42,500 nucleotides of DNA. Origin: Glandiceps talaboti (lineage: Eukaryota; Hemichordata; Enteropneusta; Spengelidae). Below the pieces are notes generated by a model that saw nothing but the letters and a program-made list of their open reading frames with translations, searched no databases and was not told the origin of the DNA. The stretch spans positions 5,440,475 through 5,482,974 of the forward strand of contig NC_135554.1 of the NCBI RefSeq assembly GCF_964340395.1. Direction: 5' to 3'. Position numbers and translations under genes: made by a program. This document shows, in pieces, positions 31,869 through 42,300 of the stretch (its first letter is position 1; each line of letters starts with the position of its first letter).

Positions 31869-32050
31869 CTGGTCTAGTCCTGCTTACAGACGGTGCACGG
31901 GTCTAGATTACTGAGAGTGAGACAGAAGGGATGACTTACTCCGTATGGAAACAGGACTATGGCTGGTCATACTTGCAGACGGTACACGAGTTTTCCACGG
32001 CCCCTAATGCATCCATGGCTCAAAGGACGACTTACACTGCACCGCATAGA
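31865..32050. repeat. hairpin repeat related to 8180-8360
   Basis: TAGTCCTGCTTACAGACGGTGCAC and GACTTACTCCGTATGGAAAC are shared with the hairpin repeat in gene 1's intron. A second half-copy (CATACTTGCAGACGGTACAC) follows at 31,970. Confidence 0.6.
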
Positions 32051-32804
32051 CTATAGTATAGTCTGGATACCAACGTGTTTTCTAACACTGTGAGTTGAGG
32101 TGTTGATGGTAACGATATTGTAGAGGAACTAGATGAGCAGGACTATGCAGTTGTTCGAATTTAACTACAATGTACATGTCTAAACACCACTGTAATAAAA
32201 TAATAGATGGGAACTGGGATGTAAATGTAGTGTTAGAGTGGGGAGGGAAGGGGGCTTGAGATGGTAGCTTATTTAAATCCAATGTGCAAATAGTCACTAT
32301 AAATAACAATTGCCCAAGTCTAAAAAATAGACTGCCCAAGGTAAAACCAGGGGTTCAATCGCAGATTCTCATGCATAGTTATTAGTAATGTTTATGAACA
32401 AACAAACAAACAAACAACATTATAAATGCTGATAAACATGAATGACAGCGTAATAACAAATACATGTAAATACCAAAATTGTTTCTATGCAACAAGAATA
32501 ACAAGATGTTTTCGTGTATGTGAAATGGTCACTTCTGATTTTGACACTTTTTTAGGCATCTCAGTGGGGACAATGGTAGTCAAATAGATGTCAAATATTA
32601 ATTTATTATTTTACCACTGGTACTTTCAGTTTTTTTTATTAGTTATTGACATTCTGGCAAGCCTGACTGGCTCTTTGCAGGTTGAAGAGGGAAAGGGACA
32701 ATGTCAGAATCAAGTCACAACTTCCTCAGTCTGCAAAGAGGTCTACAACTCCTGTAGTTTTACTTAATAGCTTACATAGGCTTTTTCTTTCCAATTCATT
32801 GCAG

Positions 32805-32909
32805 TAATGGACAAAGAAATGTTATTATTCAGTTACTATGAACGTGCCTTGAACAAAGCACATCAGGTGTTACTTCACCGATTTGAGAATAATACACTCT
32901 CTGATAAAG
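32805..32909 (+). CDS. ZNF gene 2, exon 2 (N-terminal helical segment)
   Basis: Acceptor TTGCAG|T and donor AAAG|GTAAGT bound an exon that opens with its own in-frame ATG (32,807). It reads MDKEMLLFSYYERALNKA, then HQVLLHRFENNTLSDK, plus one base. The base joins the AT at 33,792 to give Asp. It is homologous to 10,782-10,892 in gene 1. Substitutions without indels between the copies point to a constrained reading frame. The domain is not recognised; a short helical bundle is likely. Confidence 0.75.
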
Positions 32910-32974
32910 GTAAGTTGCTTTTTATATAGAACACTGTTTATCCTATATGTAACTCAAACAAACTTGTTAATTGT

Positions 32975-33495
32975 TCAAAGCAAAATGATTCCATCACAGG
33001 TGTGTGATTTGGTTAAAAAGTGTCATTGTTGGCCAAAATACTCAAACCCAAGAATTACTGGACAGATATGTCTAAAAATTAGTGGTAGGAACAGATTTAG
33101 GGGTGTTGTACATCAGTGATATGCAAATTAGGTCTCAAAAAGAGAATAGTGAATTGGGGTGAAATTGGATGGAGATGTTTTTGGAGGTGTTATTCTACAG
33201 GTATTGTTAAAAACATTTTGACACAACATAAAAATTCATTTCAAAAAATGTATGCAATGATGCCTAGCAACAAGATCACATAGAAGGTAATACAATGGTG
33301 TATATTGCAAAGATAATAAGCAGTTAATAATAGGCAAGGGATTCAGTATTCAAAATTATATTAACAACAAGACAATGCCTATAACAACAGCCAAATGCAA
33401 AGATAAAAATATGGAAGGGTAGGCGAGTGGATATACTTTTAAAAACACAATTCACCGATCAATGAAGATACCATACCAACAGTAACAATTGTGAT
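32975..33495 (+). repeat. shortened intronic copy of the composite repeat
   Basis: This is the counterpart of 10,957-12,005 with internal deletions. Phrases GTGTGTGATTTGG, GATATGCAAATTAGG, TTTTGACACAAC and GCCTAGCAACAAGATCAC remain in the same order, ending AACAATTGTGATG. Shared position in both paralogous introns means it was present before the gene duplication. Confidence 0.68.
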
Positions 33496-33791
33496 GTAAA
33501 TAAACATTTTTTATAATTTTTCAGAATTTTTTGAAATTTTTTTTTTGTGGAAACTTTCAGAGTTGGTAGAGACCATCCAGTTTTCATTTCTATTCAAACA
33601 ATAAGATAACAAATACAGTTGTGGTAGGGTGATATGATCTAAGGTAATCACAGAAGGATGAAACAGTGTGATGTGTTACAAGTTGAGTTCTACCATAATC
33701 TGAGACTGTCCTTCAAGGCCTCAAGTAATGTTAATAAATATACACTTACTGAGGATCACTTCAAATATCATTTTTCTTTGTTTATCGACAG

Positions 33792-35602
33792 ATAAAGTCA
33801 TAATAATAGATTGTCTTTGTCAACATGGACTTGTTACATTGGAAGAAATCATGGTTGAAGACAAGACTAAGGAACATTCTACAACATTTAATACTAGAAG
33901 TGAAGGTGTACACATGAGAATCCACACAAATGAAAGACCATTTGTGTGTAAGGAGTGTGGTAAAAGTTTTACTCAAAGTAGTCAACTGAAAAGACACATG
34001 AGAATCCACACAAATGAAAGACCGTTTCTATGTGAAGAGTGTGGTAAATGTTTTACATATCGTAGCAGTCTAAAAGAACACATGAGAATTCACACAAATG
34101 AAAGACCGTTTCTATGTAAAGAGTGTGGTAAATGTTTTACATATCGTATCAGTCTAAAAGAACACATGAGAATTCACACAAATGAAAGACCGTTTGTATG
34201 TAAGGAGTGTGGTAAAAGTTTTATATATCGTAGCAGTCTAAAAGAACACATGAGAATCCACACAAATGAAAGACCGTTTCTATGTAAAGAGTGTGGTAAA
34301 TGTTTTACATATCGTAGCAATCTAAAAGAACACATGAGAATTCACACAAATGAAAGACCGTTTGTATGTAAGGAGTGTGGTAAAAGTTGTAAATATAGTG
34401 GCAATCTAAAGGAACACATGAGAATTCACACAAATGAAAGACCGTTTGTATGTAAGGAGTGTGATAAAAGTTTTACACATCATAGCAGTCTAAAAGGACA
34501 CATGAGAATTCACACAAATGAAAGACCGTTTGTATGTAAGGAGTGTGGTAAAAGTTTTACATATCGTAACAGTCTAAAAGAACACATGAGAATCCACACA
34601 AATGAAAGACCGTTTCTATGTAAAGAGTGTGGTAAATGTTTTACATATCGTAGCAGTCTAAAAGAACACATGAGAATTCACACAAATGAAAGACCGTTTG
34701 TATGTAAGGAGTGTGGTAAAAGTTGTAAATATAGTTGCAATCTAAAGGAACACATGAGAATCCACACAAATGAAAGACCATTACTGTGTAAAGAGTGTGG
34801 TAGAGGTTTTACATATCGTAGCATTCTAAAAGAACACATGAGAATTCACACAAATGAAAGACCATTTGTATGTAAGGAGTGTGGTCAAAGTTTTACGTAT
34901 AGTGGCAATCTAAAAGTACACATGAGAATTCACACAAATGAAAGACCATTTGTATGTAAGGAGTGTGGCCAAAGTTTTACGTATAGTGGCAGTCTAAAAG
35001 TACACATGAGAATGCACACAAATGAAGGACCGTTTGTCTGTAAGGAGTGTGGTAAATGTTGTACCCGTAGTGGCAATCTAAAAGTACACATGAGAATCCA
35101 CACAAATGAAAGACCATATTCATGTAAGGAGTGTGGTAAAAGTTTTACCTATATTGGCAATCTAAAAGTACACATGAGAATCCACACAAATGAAAGACCG
35201 TTTATATGTGAGGAGTGTGGTAAATATTTTGATAATGGAAGTCTCCTGAAAAGGCATGTAAGGATACACACAAATGAAAGACCATATAAGTGTAAAGAGT
35301 GTGGTCAAAAGTTTACTCAAAATTGGAATCTAAAAGTACACATGAGAATCCATTCAAAGAAAAGACCATTTGCCTGTAAGGAGTGTGATCATAGGTTTGC
35401 AAAAAGTGGCAGTCTGAAAAGACACATGAGAATCCATACAACTGACAGTGCTAAAACAGATGATGGTGGATTGACTACCAATGAAAAGAAGAATTCTTCA
35501 AGAACTACAAGTACATGTACTTCTGAAAACAGTGATAACAATATCAAAGAAAAGACAAAACCAGACTCTGAATTGAAAGTGAAAGACCCCATTCACTTGT
35601 AA
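33792..35602 (+). CDS. ZNF gene 2, main exon: 18 C2H2 zinc fingers, intact
   Basis: From acceptor CGACAG|AT the frame runs to TAA at 35,600. It encodes about 46 residues shared with gene 1 (VIIIDCLCQHGLVTLEEIM...), then 18 consecutive Cys-x2-Cys-x12-His-x3-His fingers, then a Ser/Thr/Lys-rich tail ending PDSELKVKDPIHL. Inter-finger linkers are TNERPF (one TNEGPF). Several fingers share DNA-contact residues (-1 Tyr, 2 Ser, 3 Ser, 6 Glu, as in FTYRSSLKEH), suggesting amplification by unequal exchange. Fingers 6, 10 and 14 have Cys in place of the conserved Phe. A nuclear DNA-binding protein is expected; the target is unknown. No KRAB, SCAN or BTB domain is seen. This is the best-preserved gene of the window. 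Confidence 0.93.
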
Positions 35603-35760
35603 GGAGTATGCTTACTCTTTTATCTAGAATTGTACTCTGGAAAGACACATGATATTCCACAGAAATGAAAAGTCATTTAGTATGAAAGGAATGTAATAAC
35701 AGTTTTACTTCCAGTGACCTTCAGATAATACAGATAATGATCCATAGAATTGAATAATCA
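35591..35760 (+). pseudogene. two vestigial zinc fingers in the 3' UTR of ZNF gene 2
   Basis: In a frame different from the gene's final codons the DNA reads PFTCKEYAYSFI, stop, NCTLERHMIFHRNEKSF. After another shift it reads KECNNSFTSSDLQI and MIHRIE. These are recognisable C2H2 finger skeletons. Compared with the standard linker codons GAAAGACCA, the sequence GAAAGACCCCA has two extra C, which moves the gene into its present stop. Confidence 0.7.
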
Positions 35761-36241
35761 TGGTTTAAGTTTAACTGAAAGTGTCTCTTTTGAAGTACAC
35801 ACTGACATGGAGTTTCTGTACATTCAATTTATTAGTTTTTGTTTCACAATGTGATAATGTCCAACACTTATAACACAAAATCTGTTAAAATGAGGACAAG
35901 AACCAGATGAAATTCACCAAAGGAGAAAGTAAAATATATGTATTTGAGGTATTGAAGTTTTAGATAACTTATGGCGGGGTTTGATATTTTATGCCTGTAA
36001 AAATTGTTGATATTTTGTGGTCAATAATCATAGACTTGTAGAGTAATGTGTAGATAAATTGATATTTAGACTCTTATCCATAATCCAGTCTTTTAGGCAA
36101 TAGGTTAATACCATTCTTTTTTGTCTTATACCAATAAAATGAACACTTAATTTAAAAAATAAGATTGTCTGTTTAATGAATGTTGTTTGTTTGTTTGCTT
36201 GTTTGTTTGTGTAAAGGAATTGAAGCCACCCTGCATGTAGT
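35603..36241 (+). other. 3' UTR of ZNF gene 2 with poly(A) signal
   Basis: AATAAA occurs at 36,133-36,138 (CTTATACCAATAAAATG). The flanking 36,070-36,241 aligns with 15,214-15,398 downstream of gene 1. Homology between the two loci stops at GCATGTAGT, giving the right border of the duplicated unit. Confidence 0.75.
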
Positions 36242-36255
36242 GTCGGTTACCGAGA

Positions 36256-36324
36256 TTCTTGCGGTTGAGGAGGCTACACCCCCAGCAGGGGGTGGGGTGT
36301 AGCCCCCTCAACGGCAAGAATCTG
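36256..36324. mobile_element. tiny foldback element, 69 bp, with 11-bp flanking direct repeats
   Basis: TTCTTGCGGTTGAGGAGGCT and its near-perfect reverse complement fold around a C/G-rich centre. GGTTACCGAGA is repeated exactly on both sides (36,245-36,255 and 36,325-36,335). It sits at the border where homology to gene 1's flank ends. Confidence 0.75.
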
Positions 36325-36339
36325 GGTTACCGAGACAAC

Positions 36340-37430
36340 CATGCATGCTAGCCTTCATACCCATAGTTATTTCAAAACAGAGGTATATTAATGGTAAATG
36401 CTTCATAAAACACTCTTGATGACATTTGATATTAATTTGTGTCTTAAAATGAATACAAATCTCCACATATCAGTCTATGCAAATGTCATCAACATCACAT
36501 TTTGGTACATCCTACCACCACGTCATTCAACTAATCATTCGATTTCCCAGATAGCTATAAAATAAATCTTGTTGTCAATAGTTACCAAAAAAACATTTTC
36601 TAGTACATACAAACACATGCTGCATTCATCACACGAAACAAAACACAAGTAAATGTTCAGATTTATTCGTAAGTTACTAACTCTAGTAAAATGACATTAT
36701 TAAAAGTGTTCGTCGGATTTATGGTTGAGATATAGTTTGTCTATCTCAAACTATCTTTCTAAAAGTACAATTGAAATCACACACCAAATATAAAATAAAA
36801 CGATTTCTAAGTAAGTATTCAAAAGTATGTAAAACAACCGACCATGTCGACCATGGCTTCCTGAGTAGATGTTAAATATCGCCCTCTACCACCAGTGTGT
36901 ATATACTATGAATCTTGCTTCTCCACAGACAACGATATTAGACAGCAATACAAAGCAATAGATGCAGACCACTTGACACCATGCTTTCATCGAAAATAGG
37001 AATGACTAACATAAAGAATACAATACACAATGGTTCATACATAGTTACAGGAACGTTAACAGACCCTAGAACGAGCCTGCTCCAAAATCACATTACTAAC
37101 CAGCATTCTTGTGTTACTGAAACTGATTATGATACATATACAAATAGCGACTTTAAATCGACTCATTTTTTCTCCAGTCGTCATAATTACAAAAAGGCCT
37201 GATCATTTGAAATGATTGCTTTGAAAAGAGTGTATATATGACTTAAAATATGATATCAAAGTTCTTGCAGGTGGCAAGCCAGGGCTCAAAAGTTAGCAGA
37301 TCACAAAATTAGGGTGAGAAGGAAATACAATATTAAATTAACGCATCTTATATTTAAATAGTAATCACTTGCCGACAAAGATGTGTGAATAAAAACATTT
37401 TTTCATTTCAACCAAAAATAATCCAATAAA
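36340..37430. other. intergenic between convergent genes, nothing recognised
   Basis: AT-rich spacer between the plus-strand ZNF gene 2 and the minus-strand death-domain gene. Only weak short open frames are present. Confidence 0.45.
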
Positions 37431-37434
37431 ATTC

Positions 37435-37454
37435 TTTATTTCTTGTCTTTTATT
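37435..37454 (-). terminator. poly(A) signals of the death-domain gene
   Basis: Two AATAAA hexamers on the minus strand (37,435-37,440 and 37,449-37,454) lie about 250 bases downstream of the stop codon at 37,698. Confidence 0.5.
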
Positions 37455-37697
37455 TCTCGCAATATGAACATCGTGGCCAGTGTTAACGTTGTTTTCCTTG
37501 AAAGTTTCTTTTCTTTCCAGCCTAAAACATATGAACTCTGTAAATATTTTGCAGATCATAATCTGATTTTGGAGAGAAATTATAGAAGGTATCCTCGAAT
37601 GATGAAATCTTCTCAAATTAGTAGTTTAAATACATTCACATAAATGATATTGCAAGCTTCAAAGCCTAGCGGAAACTTAAAATGTTAAAATCGGGCG

Positions 37698-37993
37698 TTA
37701 AATGCCAATGGGCGATTTCATCCTATTTCTCGACTTCTCCACGGGAGTGAGGGGTTTGGCTGTTCCCTGCAATGCTGGAACGTGTTGTGTCTCTTTATTG
37801 GCCGAACTCACGCGCTGTTGTTTACGATATTCACTTGGACAGAAACCAGCACCTGTTGTCCATGGACGAGGTGAGACCGACATTGGGCTGGTTGGTGATA
37901 ATGATGATTCATCGGAAAAAGAACTTGATACCATGGAATCTGAATCGGTGAAGATGATGTCTGTGTGGGTAAGAGAAGCCATATCGTCATCAT
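37698..37993 (-). CDS. death-domain gene, terminal exon (Ser-rich C-tail)
   Basis: On the minus strand acceptor TTGTCAACAG|AT opens a phase-1 exon that completes a codon with the G left by the exon ending at 39,753. It runs 97 codons to TAA at 37,698. It reads DDDDMASLTHTDIIFTDSDS, then a Ser/Pro-rich stretch (DESSLSPTSPMSVSPRPW), then a basic end (KSRNRMKSPIGI). No domain is seen; a disordered, phosphorylatable tail is likely. The opposite-strand open frame of the same length (37,702-38,034) is a shadow. The phase match and clean acceptor support this as the last exon. Confidence 0.72.
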
Positions 37994-38180
37994 CTGTTGA
38001 CAAACAGATACATATATGCATAGACATAAAATAACAACAATTAACGGGATCACATTACATAAGATTACAAAAACAAAGATGGAAGCTTAATAAGTGAGAA
38101 TGGCGTTATTGTTCATATTTGATGAGACTTTGACAAGGGACAATTCAGTGCCATGGCAGCTTCTATATTGGTATATATTC

Positions 38181-38527
38181 TTAAGGTGGCCATATGGATG
38201 AGGATTTGGTATTTATTTTGGATTTTGAATTTATAAAACGATTTTTTATCATGGCTTCCTACTTGAAAAATTACTGTGAAGCAACGTTGTTTCAGACTGT
38301 GTTTGTAACTTAATACATTGCAAAAAAGACAAAAACTGTGTAAAAACGTTTGTTATTGTACATACAATAACAAACATTTTACACATTTATTAATGTTTGC
38401 AATTTATTGAGTTACAAAAAAAATGACTTGGCATATTTATTTTTCAAGTTGGAAGCCATGGTAAAATTGTTTCACGAATTAAAAATCCAAAATAAATACC
38501 CAATGCTCATCCATATGGCCACTTTAA
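38181..38527. mobile_element. foldback element, 347 bp, in the last intron of the death-domain gene
   Basis: TTAAGGTGGCCATATGGATG at 38,181 is mirrored by CATCCATATGGCCACTTTAA ending at 38,527. The two halves pair over much of their length, with the centre near 38,360 (TGTTATTGTACATACAATAACA). No protein is encoded. The ends contain TTAA, but whether this is a target duplication cannot be decided. Confidence 0.82.
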
Positions 38528-38580
38528 AATGCGAAAAGGGGTTCCATCAAATACACATACAGCAATATGTGTACAAGTAT

Positions 38581-38666
38581 CATGTATGTATGTATGTATG
38601 TATGTATGTATGTATGTATGTATGTGTGTATGTGTGTATGTGTATGTATGTATGTATGTATGTATG
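38581..38666. repeat. (TATG)n microsatellite
   Basis: TATG units with two GTGTGTATG interruptions, lying within the last intron. Confidence 0.95.
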
Positions 38667-39296
38667 TACATAATTATTAAAATTTATTTCATTATGGTGT
38701 GTGTGAGCGGAAGTATGCATGGATTGATATTTCTCTGTGTGCTTTAATTTGTGTGACATTGTAATTGTTTGGTGCATGTCATTCTTTAGATCTTTCTGTG
38801 AAATATTTACCAATTATATTTTAACTGTTTATTGTAATTCGCTCTAATTTCACAAGTGATTGTCATGCCAAATACATACTCATATCAAAGTCCACAGTCT
38901 TTACTTTTACTCACATTTTAGGACAGTACTAGCAAGTACTAGCTATATCTTTCCCCTGTCACTGTTCTATTGTTATTATACCATTTACTACATGTATTGC
39001 AGAACAGATCACATGGTGTCTATTTCAATGAACAAATATAACAAATATGATATGTGCATTCTCATTTATTTTAAAATTCAAAGAAATTACTAAAGCAAGG
39101 ACAGTCAAATAGTGCTCTCTCATGATGAGCTTCACCACAGACAACATGTATATATACATACAGCACACTGCAAAATACATCACACCACATTACACTGTGA
39201 TGCCACTTTTCATCACATTACAACATCAACGTAAAATCACAATGCCACACTATATGTAAAGACAAGGTACAACATATTATGTTCTGGAACCTGATT

Positions 39297-39637
39297 GCAG
39301 TGTATACACTATAAAAGTTACATTGTGGACGCAATTTGTCACGGGTTCCACTATAACCTAATTTGCAGTGTACACACTATAGAAGTTACAATGTGGACGC
39401 AATTTGTCACGGATTCCACTGTAACCTAATTTGCAGTGTACACACTATGGAAGTTACATTTTGGACGCAATTTGTCACGGATTCCACTGTAACCTAATTT
39501 AAATTTGCCATATACTCACTACAAAAGTTACAATGTGGACGCAATTTGTCACGGATTCCACTGTAACCTTATTTGCAGTATACTACTCGTTACAAAAGTT
39601 GTATTGTGGACGCAATTTGTCATGATTCCGCTATAGT
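39297..39637. repeat. minisatellite, five units of about 68 bp
   Basis: Units begin GCAGTGTACACACTA and carry GTGGACGCAATTTGTCACGG. Starts are at 39,297, 39,365, 39,433, 39,507 (with a short TTAAATTTGCC insertion) and 39,575. The array is in the intron directly downstream of the death-domain exon. Confidence 0.9.
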
Positions 39638-39752
39638 TTTCATTGTAGTCAAATGTACATAATAAAGATAACATCATCATTATAAAACTTGTACGATTTG
39701 CAGTATCATGTAGGGAAAATGCCGGAATAAAAATCGAGCTATTGCAACTTAC

Positions 39753-40016
39753 CATTGGCTACTTTCTTGACTCCTTCAGCGATTTTATTGCATCGTCTTT
39801 CTTTTAATGCTCCTACCACTCTCTGAAGAGTAGCTTTCTTGCCTTGGATTTGTTGCCATAGCAACAACATCTGGTATTTTTGTTCCCAGAAATTGTTGGG
39901 ATAGTTAACTTCAATGGTGTTGAAATGTGTAGAGTCAAGGCCAAGGGTGTAGCCAACTTGTTTCCACTCGTCCTTGATTAAGTTGTCTGCCATGTACATG
40001 AATACTTTCTTTAAAA
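39753..40016 (-). CDS. death-domain gene, death-domain exon
   Basis: Acceptor ATGTTGCAG|TT and donor AATG|GTAAGT enclose exactly 264 bases, 88 codons, with phase 1 at both ends. The product reads LKKVFMYMADNLIKDEWKQV, then GYTLGLDSTHFNTIEVNYP, then the YQMLLLWQQ helix, LQRVVGALKERRC and IAEGVKKVAN. This is the six-helix death-domain pattern (Pfam Death family): the DEWKQ tryptophan, a GL...IE..YP stretch and the Y.ML..W motif. Death domains form homotypic complexes in apoptosis, NF-kB and netrin-type signalling. The symmetrical 1-1 exon is the type that can be shuffled between genes. Neighbouring exons fit in phase on both sides. Confidence 0.9.
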
Positions 40017-40281
40017 CTGCAACATGAAGCAAACGGTGACAATGACGGTGAAGTACACTTTAATTGATTTTAGTCAAAAGATTGCTCGTACTCCAAAATA
40101 AAAGTAAGTTTTGGTCTAGTAACTCTTTATACCTTTCGAAAGATACGTACGCAGTTTAGTATCGGCATAATGCGAGTTGTTTACCATGATATGGAGTTTG
40201 GAGAAAAACTTCGTCGAAGCGTGGTGCATTCATGATCCTATTGTTATGTACAAGGCATATGGACAAATACTAACATCTTTC

Positions 40282-40640
<359 letters not shown>

Positions 40641-40805
40641 GACTGACTGACTGACTGGTGCATTCATTCATTTACTCACCCACTGACAGGTTGTTCATTT
40701 GGTCGGTGTTTCATTTATCATGTCCCTACTTTCATGCAAAGTATTTTTTGTTAATAGCCACATGTTTTAAAAGCCTCTATATCCCTTAATACATTTGTAC
40801 TATAC

Positions 40806-40887
40806 CTTCATCTTGCTCCCTTAATGAACATGATCTCCTGTGTCTATGACGAGACCTAGGGGGTCCCGATGACGACATCTTTCTGGG
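40806..40887 (-). CDS. death-domain gene, basic linker exon
   Basis: Minus-strand acceptor TTATTCCAG|CCC and donor GAAG|GTATAG define 82 bases: phase 0 at the start, matching the exon that ends at 41,571, and phase 1 at the end, matching the death-domain exon. The product reads PRKMSSSGPPRSRHRHRRSC, then SLREQDE. It is a short basic linker between the UPA-like region and the death domain. Small size and absence of a domain lower confidence, but both phases fit. Confidence 0.7.
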
Positions 40888-41205
40888 CTGGAATAAATGT
40901 AAATAAATAAATATACATGATTTAAACAATACAATTAATTCTTTAAATGGGTTCAAATAAATGATAAAAGGCGAACCAAGAAGACCTCACCAGACAATAA
41001 GTATCAACCAGTACAAGTGTTGGTTGTCTAGGAAACGACATAGGACACTAAACTGTAACTACTTTTTTACCTGGACATTTTAAAACTGTTCCCAGACTTT
41101 TAGATATTCTGAGTCAGACTTACTAGTTGACCAAAAACTTTCATTAGCTTGGTAGATCAAATAATTACAAAGGTTATAACACACAAACAGTTCAAAGGTT
41201 TTTTT

Positions 41206-41290
41206 AGAGCTTTTGATCTGTCTTGGTCGACGATCCTCATCAGAATGACAAATTCCATAGTTACAGTCGACCACTTGGTGGCGGTATGAT
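41206..41290. repeat. dispersed repeat segment, copy 1 (GGTCGACGATCCTCATCAGAATGA)
   Basis: GGTCGACGATCCTCATCAG and neighbouring GAGCTTT resemble 42,231-42,300. The end motif GTTACAG..ACCACTTGGTGGCG appears in the opposite orientation to its counterpart there. It is intronic in the death-domain gene. Confidence 0.55.
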
Positions 41291-41570
41291 CAGCCGCCGG
41301 TTCAAGTAGATGTTAGGTAGATTGTACTGGGATATGTTGACTTACTAGTTGATGTACACCCTGCAGAATACTAGTACTTGACTGTATGCCATGTACATTA
41401 AACGGCGAAATACAGGTTTTTGTTAGCACAACCAAAACACGAGGCGCTATAAACATAAGATGTTATTTATAAAAAGTGTGATGATCCACTTTTTCCGAAC
41501 AAAGGTAAAAGGGGTAAAAGATTCGATCACAATCAAGGGGTAGTGAGGGCGATATTAAGATGATACTTAC

Positions 41571-42078
41571 TCTTGGAATGGTGAACCTCATCTCCTCAAA
41601 TTGTCTACCAGGTACTTTTTCTGACGTCCGATTTTTAGGCTTCACACAGGAATAGAAATAAACGTAGCCAACAAAGTCACCATCTTGACCTGTGATGACG
41701 TCCTTCAGCTTGACTTGTACCATACGGTGGTTCTTACTCACAGAATTAAACTGCATCAAGAAGTGACGTCCGTTCCCGGCCTCAGCCTCCACATTGTCAC
41801 CTTTTACCGAAAAGAATATTTCTTCTCCCTCTCTGATTTCGATGTCTGGACCGTAAGGTAGTTTCCCTTTCGGGGCTTCAAAGCCGTGAGATCGTAGTTC
41901 TTTCAGTCGTTTATCCTGTATTTTGGCATGTACACACTCAACGCACAGACTGCATGGATCTGTTTTGTTCTGGAGTAACAATATATTGGCTAGTTTTGTG
42001 CCATTTCTCATTTGACTACTAATTTTACCCAGCGTTTTCCTTATTGAGGCTTTTGGCTTACCACGTACATTGGTCAAC
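41571..42078 (-). CDS. death-domain gene, UPA-like exon
   Basis: Acceptor TTTCTTGCAG|G and donor CCAAGA|GTAAGT define 508 bases: phase 2 in, phase 0 out, 169 complete codons. The protein reads VRGKPKASIRKTLGKISSQM, then DPCSLCVECVHAKIQDKRLK, ELRSHGFEAPKGKLPYG, PDIEIREGEEIFFSVKGDN, then beta-rich sequence closing MRFTIPR. The order D.EI..GEE..F...G, then VKLKDV, GYVYF and a closing LxxTxP-like strand fits the UPA domain. UPA lies between ZU5 and the death domain in UNC5, PIDD and ankyrins. A death domain follows two exons downstream, supporting this. The next upstream exon, which should encode ZU5, is outside or unrecognised, so the gene is 5' incomplete. Confidence 0.78.
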
Positions 42079-42178
42079 CTGCAAGAAACAAATTAAAAGG
42101 GCAAAGAACATCGAGAACGTGAAGTTTGACGGCATAAACAACAGTTTTTTTCTGAAGAATAACAGGGGTTTATATAAC

Positions 42179-42214
42179 CATAGACAGTGGAGGGGATCCC
42201 CTCCACTGTCTATG
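42179..42214. repeat. perfect 36-bp palindrome
   Basis: CATAGACAGTGGAGGGGA is followed directly by its exact reverse complement, with a BamHI-type GGATCC centre. It adjoins the second copy of the GGTCGACGATC repeat (42,231-42,300) and is probably part of the same mobile sequence. Confidence 0.9.
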
Positions 42215-42230
42215 ATAAAACACACGACTT

Positions 42231-42300
42231 TTGAGCTTTCGATTCTGTTCTGGTCGACGATCTTCATCAGAATGACGCCACCTAGTGGTGAACTGTAACC
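42231..42300. repeat. dispersed repeat segment, copy 2
   Basis: GGTCGACGATCTTCATCAG followed by GCCACCTAGTGGTGAACTGT, paired with the segment at 41,206-41,290. No gene is seen from here to the window end, which holds G-rich and CCCTCCCC-rich short repeats. Confidence 0.55.

Noticed and set aside
37702-38034. 110-codon plus-strand frame
   Set aside because: It is antisense to the terminal exon of the death-domain gene, whose acceptor and phase fit the upstream exon.
42231-42300. Hammerhead ribozyme suggested by CTGATGA...CGAAA on the minus strand
   Set aside because: Core-like letters occur, but stems I and III cannot be formed from the flanks, and the partner copy at 41,206 lacks the GAAA.
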